Assembly (NCBI GenBank): GCA_020636905.1
Contig: JACJWX010000001.1
Coordinates: 214,265-278,264, forward strand
Direction of reading: 5' to 3'
DNA: 64,000 nucleotides
Source of the DNA: Actinomycetota bacterium
GTDB lineage: Bacteria > Actinomycetota > Thermoleophilia > Miltoncostaeales > Miltoncostaeaceae
Position numbers and translations under genes: made by a program. The notes under the pieces are model-generated. The model was not told where the DNA came from, did not search any database, and saw only the letters and a list, made by a program, of their open reading frames with translations. Each line of letters opens with the position of its first letter. Position 1 is the first letter of the stretch. Positions 58,882-64,000 of this stretch are shown in pieces.

Positions 58882-61407
58882 TCAGGCGTTGACCACAAGC
58901 CGCATGTCGGCGGCGTGCCCGAGGTTCGGATGGCGTGGCATCACCCGGACGGTCAGGCCCAGGGGGCCCGCCGGCAGCGTCAGCTCTCCAGAGAACGCCG
59001 CGGTGCGGCCGCCGCCGGCGCCGGAGGGCTGCAGCTCCAGCACGGCCCGGTCGAGGAGCGCGTGGTCCTCGGGACGGCCGTAGAGCGCCTCGACCACCAC
59101 GTCCTCGGGGGCGAGCCCGCCGAGTTCGAGCGTCGCGCTGATCGGCATCCGCTCACCCGCCACCTGCCCCTCGTGGACGGCATGGATGTCCACCACGCGC
59201 ACCTCGTGCCAGAGCTCCCGCACCCGCTGCTTCCAGCTCGCGAGATCGGTTGCCGGGCGGTACTTCGATCCCCGGAGCGTCGCGCTCAGGGACGCCGCCG
59301 GCGCGTAGAGGTCGTCGACGTAGTCCCGCACCATCCGCGTGGCGAGAAGCTGCGGACCCGTCACCGCCAGGGTGTGCCGGACCATCGCCAACCACCCGCG
59401 CGGGAGGCCGTCGGGCCGGTCGTAGAACCGGGGGACGACGACACCCTCCAGCAGGTCGAGCAGGGCGCCGCTCTCGAGGTCGTCGCGTTCGTCGGCCGGC
59501 ATGGTGCTGTCGTCGGCCGACGGGATGGCCCATCCGTTCTTCCCGTCGTAGAGCTCGTTCCACCACCCGTCGAGGATGGACAGGTTGAGCGCGCCGTTGA
59601 GTGACGCCTTCATGCCGCTGGTTCCGCACGCTTCGAACGGGCGGAGCGGGTTGTTGAGCCAGACGTCCACCCCGGTGACCAGCGCCCGGGCGAGCGCCAT
59701 GTCGTAGTCCGGGAGGAACACGATCCGCTGGCGGACCTCGGGCTGGGCGGCGAACGAGGCGAGCTCGGCGATGAGTCGCTTGCCCTCCTCGTCGGCCGGG
59801 TGGGCCTTGCCGGCGATCACGATCTGCAACGGCCGGGTGGGGTCGTTGAGCAGCGCGGTGAGCCGTTCGGGGTCGCGGATCATGAGCGTGAGCCGCTTGT
59901 AGGTGGGCACGCGTCTCGCGAACCCGATCGTCAGGGCATTGGGATCGAGCACGCCGCCGATCCATCCGAGCTGCGCGCCGCGCATGCCGCGCTCGCGCCA
60001 CGTGCTGGAGACCCGGGCGCGGATCTCCTCGACCATGCGGAGACGCCCGCGCTGTCGCGCGGCCCACACCTCGTCGTCGGGGAGGTCGCTGAGGGCGTGC
60101 CAGCCGTGCCCCTGGGCCCCGTAGCCGGCTCCGAGGTGGTTCCGGTAGATCTGGTCCATTTCCGGACCGACCCAGGTTTCGGCGTGCACGCCGTTGGTGA
60201 CGTGCTGGATGGGGATGTCCTCGGGGGCGAAGCCGGGCCAGAGGCCCGCGAACATCTCGCGCGAGACCTGGCCGTGCAGCTCGCTCACACCGTTGACGCG
60301 GCCGGCCAGGCGGATGCCCATCATCGCCATGTTGAAGTGACTGCCGTCCCCGTCCGGCTCGCTTCCGAGCGCCATGAACCGGTCCATCTCGAGCGGACTC
60401 GCCAGTCCGCCGGACCCGAAGTAGCGGTGGATGAGGTCGTTGTGGAAGCGGTCGATCCCGGCCGGAACCGGGGTGTGTGTGGTGAACACCGTTCCCGCGC
60501 GCACCACCTCGAAGGCGGCGCTCACGCTGAGTCCGTGGTCCTCGACGAGCATCCGGATGCGTTCGACGCCCATGAATCCGGCGTGTCCCTCGTTGCTGTG
60601 GAACACGTCCGGCTTCAGCGCCAGCGCCGTCACCAGTTTCACGCCGCCGATCCCGAGCAGGATCTCCTGGAGGAGCCGCTGCTCGCGGTCCCCGCCGTAC
60701 AGGCGATCGGTGACGGTCCGCAGTTCGGGCGGGTTCTCGGGGACGTCGCTGTCAAGCAGGTAGAGGGGGATCCTGCCCACGTCCACGCGCCAGATCCCGG
60801 CGGTCAGCGTGCCCTGGGGCAGGTCGATGCTGATCCGCATGGGCGCGCCATCGGCATCGTTCACCGGACTCATCGGAAGCAGCTCGGGGTCCAGGTCCGG
60901 GTATTGCTCCATCTGGCGACCGGCGGCGGTCAGCAGCTGGCGGAAGTACCCCTCGCGGTAGAAGAGCCCGATCCCGACGAGCGACAGTCCGAGATCGCTC
61001 GCCGCCTTCAGATGATCTCCGGCGAGCACCCCGAGGCCGCCCGAGTACTGCGGGAGCGCCGCGCCGATGCCGAACTCGGGCGAGAAGTACGCCACGCAGT
61101 CGGGCACGTCGGTGCGCGTCTCGAACGCCGACCCCGAGGCGACCAGTGCATCGAGGTGTGTCGCGGCCGATTCGACGCGCGCGACGAAGATCGCGTCGGC
61201 GGCCAGTTCTGACAAACGTCCCGGACTCACGTTCGAGAGGGCGGCAACCGGATTGCCGCCGCTCGCATCGAAGGTTCGGGGGTCGACGTCGCGGAGGACG
61301 TCACGCAGTTCAGAATCCCAGGTCCAGGCGAGATTCTTGGCGATGCGGGTCAGCGGTTCGAGCGCCTCCGGGAGGCGCGGCCGGACGGTGAATCGGGTGA
61401 GACGCAT
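58882..61407 (-). CDS. glgP: Alpha-glucan phosphorylase
   Basis: Releases glucose-1-phosphate from glycogen or maltodextrin. 841 residues, GT35. The N-terminal domain (RFTVRPRLPEALEPLTRIAK) is the DUF3417 type found in actinomycete phosphorylases. The PLP-binding Lys is in GTSGMKASLNGALN near residue 600, and EGHAGFMGVER and FTTHTPVPAGIDRF are conserved. ATG 61407 is chosen; an in-frame GTG at 61413 has AGGGGA at better spacing. The open frame continues far upstream only as a shadow of glgB. Confidence 0.94.
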   Translation of the reverse strand: MRLTRFTVRPRLPEALEPLTRIAKNLAWTWDSELRDVLRDVDPRTFDASGGNPVAALSNVSPGRLSELAADAIFVARVESAATHLDALVASGSAFETRTDVPDCVAYFSPEFGIGAALPQYSGGLGVLAGDHLKAASDLGLSLVGIGLFYREGYFRQLLTAAGRQMEQYPDLDPELLPMSPVNDADGAPMRISIDLPQGTLTAGIWRVDVGRIPLYLLDSDVPENPPELRTVTDRLYGGDREQRLLQEILLGIGGVKLVTALALKPDVFHSNEGHAGFMGVERIRMLVEDHGLSVSAAFEVVRAGTVFTTHTPVPAGIDRFHNDLIHRYFGSGGLASPLEMDRFMALGSEPDGDGSHFNMAMMGIRLAGRVNGVSELHGQVSREMFAGLWPGFAPEDIPIQHVTNGVHAETWVGPEMDQIYRNHLGAGYGAQGHGWHALSDLPDDEVWAARQRGRLRMVEEIRARVSSTWRERGMRGAQLGWIGGVLDPNALTIGFARRVPTYKRLTLMIRDPERLTALLNDPTRPLQIVIAGKAHPADEEGKRLIAELASFAAQPEVRQRIVFLPDYDMALARALVTGVDVWLNNPLRPFEACGTSGMKASLNGALNLSILDGWWNELYDGKNGWAIPSADDSTMPADERDDLESGALLDLLEGVVVPRFYDRPDGLPRGWLAMVRHTLAVTGPQLLATRMVRDYVDDLYAPAASLSATLRGSKYRPATDLASWKQRVRELWHEVRVVDIHAVHEGQVAGERMPISATLELGGLAPEDVVVEALYGRPEDHALLDRAVLELQPSGAGGGRTAAFSGELTLPAGPLGLTVRVMPRHPNLGHAADMRLVVNA

Positions 61408-61479
61408 GGTCACGAGATTCCCCTTGCTGTCGGTGGTCGAGCTTGCGCGCAGGGCCGCAGTGGCGCAGTGTACGCCGGA

Positions 61480-63633
61480 ATGGTCGATCACCGACACGAT
61501 GATGCCGCCGCTCGTCTGGAGGCGGGTGCGCACCACGATCCGCACGGGGTGCTGGGCGTGCATCCCGTCGTCGGTGGCGGTATCGCCGTGCGTGCCTGGG
61601 AACCGGGCGCCGACGAGGTCGTGCTGATCGACGGATCGGAGTCGGCGGTGATGACGCGGGTCCACCCGGCAGGGCTCTTCGAGGCCGTCGTGGACGCCCG
61701 GTCCGGTCGGCACCACCGCTTCCGGGTCACGCGCGGGGCGCACGTCTACGAGACCGCCGATCCCTATGCCCAGCTCCCGACCGTGGGCGAGATGGACCTC
61801 CACCTCTTCGGCGAGGGCCGCCACGAGACGCTCTGGACCATGCTCGGGGCACACGTGCGCGAGCATGACGGCGTGAACGGCGTGGCGTTCGCGGTCTGGG
61901 CGCCGAACGCCCGCGGCGTCACGGTCGTCGGCGACTGGAACGGCTGGCACGACAACCGCCATCCCATGCGTTCGCTGGGAGCATCCGGGGTCTGGGAGCT
62001 GTTCATTCCGGAGCTGGCCGCCGGCGTGCACTACAAGTTCGTGGTCCGGGGCGCCGACGGCGACACCCGCTGGCGCGCGGATCCGATGGCCCGTGAGACC
62101 GAGGTGCCCCCGAAGACGGCATCGGTCGTGGCGGCGCCGACGTCGCATCCGTGGGGAGACGGCGACTGGATGGCCGGGCGCGGCCGGGCCAACGCCCACG
62201 ACGCGCCGATCTCGGTCTACGAGGTGCACCTGGGATCGTGGCGGCAGGGCATGGGATACCGCGAACTGGCCGAAGCGCTCCCCGAGTACGTCGTGGAGAT
62301 GGGATTCACGCACGTCGAGCTGCTGCCGGTGATGGAGCACCCGTTCGGCGGGTCGTGGGGCTACCAGGTGTCGGGGTACTACGCGCCCACCGCGCGCTGG
62401 GGCCACCCCGACGATCTCCGCCTCCTCGTCGACAGCCTGCACCAGGCCGGGATCGGCGTGCTGCTCGACTGGGTGCCGGCGCACTTTCCGCGTGACGAGT
62501 GGGCGCTGGCGGAGTTCGACGGAACCCACCTGTACGAGCACGCCGACCCCCGCCAGGGGGCGCATCCGGACTGGGGCACGCTCGTGTTCAACTACGGGCG
62601 CAACGAGGTACGGAATTTCCTGGTGGCCGACGCCCTCTACTGGCTCGAGGAGTTCCACGTCGACGGACTGCGCGTGGACGCGGTGGCGTCGATGCTCTAC
62701 CTCGACTATTCACGCAAAGCCGGGGAGTGGGCGCCCAACGAGTACGGCGGCAACGAGAACCTGGAGGCCATCAGCCTGCTCCAGGAGGTCAACGCCACAG
62801 TCTACAAGCACCACCCGGACATCGTGATGGTGGCCGAGGAGTCGACGGCCTGGCCGGGCGTCACCTCGGCGACCGACGGCGGCGGGCTCGGGTTCGGACT
62901 GAAGTGGAATCTCGGCTTCATGCACGACTCACTCGACTACTTCTCGCGCGAGCCGGTGCACCGCAAGTACCACCACCACTCGCTGACCTTCCCCTTCGTC
63001 TACGCCCATTCCGAGCAGTACGTCCTGCCCATCTCCCACGACGAGGTGGTGCACGGCAAGGGCTCTCTGCTCGGCAAGATGCCCGGCGACGAGTGGCAGC
63101 GGTTCGCCAACCTCCGCGCCTACCTGGCGTACATGTGGGGCCACCCCGGGAAGAAACTGCTGTTCATGGGGTGTGAGATCGCCCAGGACGGCGAGTGGCG
63201 CGAATCACAGGAGCTCGACTGGCTCGGGCTCTCCTACGCGCCCAAGGCGGGGATCCAGCGCCTGGTCCGAGATCTGAACCTGACCCTCCGGGCGCACCCC
63301 GCGCTGCACCGCCGCGACACCACTCCCGACGGAATGCGGGTGGTCGACGCGGACCGTTCCGAGGAGAACATCGTTTCGTTGATGCGGTTCGCCGACGACG
63401 ACGCGGTGGCCTGTATCGCCAACCTGTCGCCCGTTCCGCGCGAGGGGTTCACGATGGGGCTTCCCTCGGCGGGCGAATGGCGCGAGCTTCTCAACACCGA
63501 CGCCGTGGAGTACGGCGGCTCGGGCGTGCGCAACGGCGGTCCGATCGTTGCGGTGGAACCGGGCTGGAACGGCATGCCGGCGCGCGCCCAGCTCACGCTC
63601 CCGCCCCTGGCGGTGGTCTGGCTGACGCGCTAA
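61480..63633 (+). CDS. glgB: 1,4-alpha-glucan branching enzyme
   Basis: Forms alpha-1,6 branches in glycogen. About 717 residues. CBM48 domain, then GH13 barrel: VYEVHLGSWRQG, the nucleophile Asp in DGLRVDAVASMLYLDYSRK near residue 396, Glu in MVAEESTAWPGV near 452, and ISHDEVVHGKGSLL near 520. ATG 61480 is preferred; GTG 61468 in frame is the alternative. Neither has a clear Shine-Dalgarno site. It is divergent from glgP over 72 bp. Confidence 0.95.
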   Translation: MVDHRHDDAAARLEAGAHHDPHGVLGVHPVVGGGIAVRAWEPGADEVVLIDGSESAVMTRVHPAGLFEAVVDARSGRHHRFRVTRGAHVYETADPYAQLPTVGEMDLHLFGEGRHETLWTMLGAHVREHDGVNGVAFAVWAPNARGVTVVGDWNGWHDNRHPMRSLGASGVWELFIPELAAGVHYKFVVRGADGDTRWRADPMARETEVPPKTASVVAAPTSHPWGDGDWMAGRGRANAHDAPISVYEVHLGSWRQGMGYRELAEALPEYVVEMGFTHVELLPVMEHPFGGSWGYQVSGYYAPTARWGHPDDLRLLVDSLHQAGIGVLLDWVPAHFPRDEWALAEFDGTHLYEHADPRQGAHPDWGTLVFNYGRNEVRNFLVADALYWLEEFHVDGLRVDAVASMLYLDYSRKAGEWAPNEYGGNENLEAISLLQEVNATVYKHHPDIVMVAEESTAWPGVTSATDGGGLGFGLKWNLGFMHDSLDYFSREPVHRKYHHHSLTFPFVYAHSEQYVLPISHDEVVHGKGSLLGKMPGDEWQRFANLRAYLAYMWGHPGKKLLFMGCEIAQDGEWRESQELDWLGLSYAPKAGIQRLVRDLNLTLRAHPALHRRDTTPDGMRVVDADRSEENIVSLMRFADDDAVACIANLSPVPREGFTMGLPSAGEWRELLNTDAVEYGGSGVRNGGPIVAVEPGWNGMPARAQLTLPPLAVVWLTR

Positions 63634-64000
63634 GGGCTCCCGCCCTGCCGGGCGATCATCGCTTCGATCCCGTCGAGCAGCCAGCCGAGTCCGAGTTCGA
63701 ACGCGCCGTCGATCTCCGGGGGACCCTGCTCGATCCGGCCCAGCGCCTCCTGCAGCGTGCCGAACCGGGCCGCGAGGTATTCCAGCTCGCCCGAGTCGAA
63801 CAGGACACGCATCTCGAGGTCGGTGGCCTCGTCGCCGCGCGGGGTCTCCGCCCGGGGACCGCGCCCGCTCCGCTCCGGTTCCGCGACGTCGCGGTCCCGA
63901 CGGGCCGCGTCCCGGATCCCGCGGCGGCGGATGCTCGCCAGCGCGTGGCTGATCGCGTAGTTGTCGATCGCCTGGAGCACGGCCGCGCGCATCTGCCAGT
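63630..64000 (-). CDS. TetR-type regulator, C-terminal part, cut by window edge
   Basis: About 123 codons are visible, open to the window edge; an in-frame ATG at 63992 is present but the protein probably begins outside. The end AFELGLGWLLDGIEAMIAR resembles the ligand-binding domain of TetR regulators (FEFGLxxLLDGLE). Between residues 20 and 60 there is a very Arg/Glu-rich, probably disordered stretch, unusual for the family. Its stop overlaps the glgB stop by 2 bases. Confidence 0.6.
   Translation of the reverse strand, partial: WQMRAAVLQAIDNYAISHALASIRRRGIRDAARRDRDVAEPERSGRGPRAETPRGDEATDLEMRVLFDSGELEYLAARFGTLQEALGRIEQGPPEIDGAFELGLGWLLDGIEAMIARQGGSP

Noticed and set aside
61408..62658. Extension of the glgP frame far upstream
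   Set aside because: The extra 417 codons are the complement of glgB; phosphorylase similarity begins at the ATG at 61407.

Overview
This 64 kb window is chromosomal DNA of a high-GC bacterium, most likely an actinomycete. Third codon positions are strongly G/C, GTG starts are frequent, S14, S4 and L36 are the zinc-binding forms, an F420-type (DDN-like) nitroreductase is present, and leaderless-looking genes with a TANNNT box 6-10 nt before the start codon are common. A deep-branching lineage such as Thermoleophilia is a guess from general protein character; a 16S or RpoB comparison would settle it.

Layout. 1-2737: end of the str operon (rpsG partial, fusA, terminator). 2751-11050: an 8.3 kb block of unrelated genes sits where tuf normally follows fusA directly. 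It holds a bacterial-PH membrane pair, a cupin, a cysteine-less DksA-like protein, an FMN-binding glutamate-synthase-like protein, a VOC protein, a DDN-like protein and a fused FAD/Fe-S oxidoreductase. 11286-27848: tuf and the S10-spc-alpha cluster from rpsJ to rplQ, including secY, adk, map and rpoA. infA is missing from its usual place between map and rpmJ. 27952-33160: truA, surE, an HAD phosphatase and ligA, with a divergent membrane-anchored protein. 33165-47826: a mixed region with dacB, a PAP2 protein, tRNA-Pro(CGG), a NifU-type protein, a nitrilase-family amidase, nagA, an RlmD-type RNA methyltransferase, a transglycosylase-like protein, a NarL-type two-component system, a cupredoxin, a UDG-like protein, a glycosyltransferase fused to a degenerate PHP domain, a VOC protein and a CDP-alcohol phosphotransferase. 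48033-53884: an acyl-CoA synthetase-like gene, a divergent nitroreductase-like protein and lutABC. 53888-64000: a cation antiporter, a glycogen/alpha-glucan block (malQ, glgX, glgP, glgB) and the end of a TetR-type regulator cut by the window edge.

The ribosomal cluster is tightly coupled, with many ATGA/GTGA stop-start overlaps. The same overlap style is seen at secY/adk, but the overlapping adk start there reads ATA. The glycogen genes form two divergent pairs (malQ/glgX and glgP/glgB) covering branching, debranching, phosphorolysis and glucan transfer. The lut genes would oxidise lactate to pyruvate.

The most unusual signal is in the acyl-CoA synthetase gene at 48033-49688. Its synonymous positions change along the gene from almost only G/T (first part) to mostly C/A/G with almost no T (last part), while the genes on both sides look normal. 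No IS element, CRISPR array, rRNA gene or prophage was seen. No stretch over 300 bp lacks a gene; the longest gaps (34685-34952, 40384-40669, 43137-43416) hold only small hairpins or nothing recognisable.
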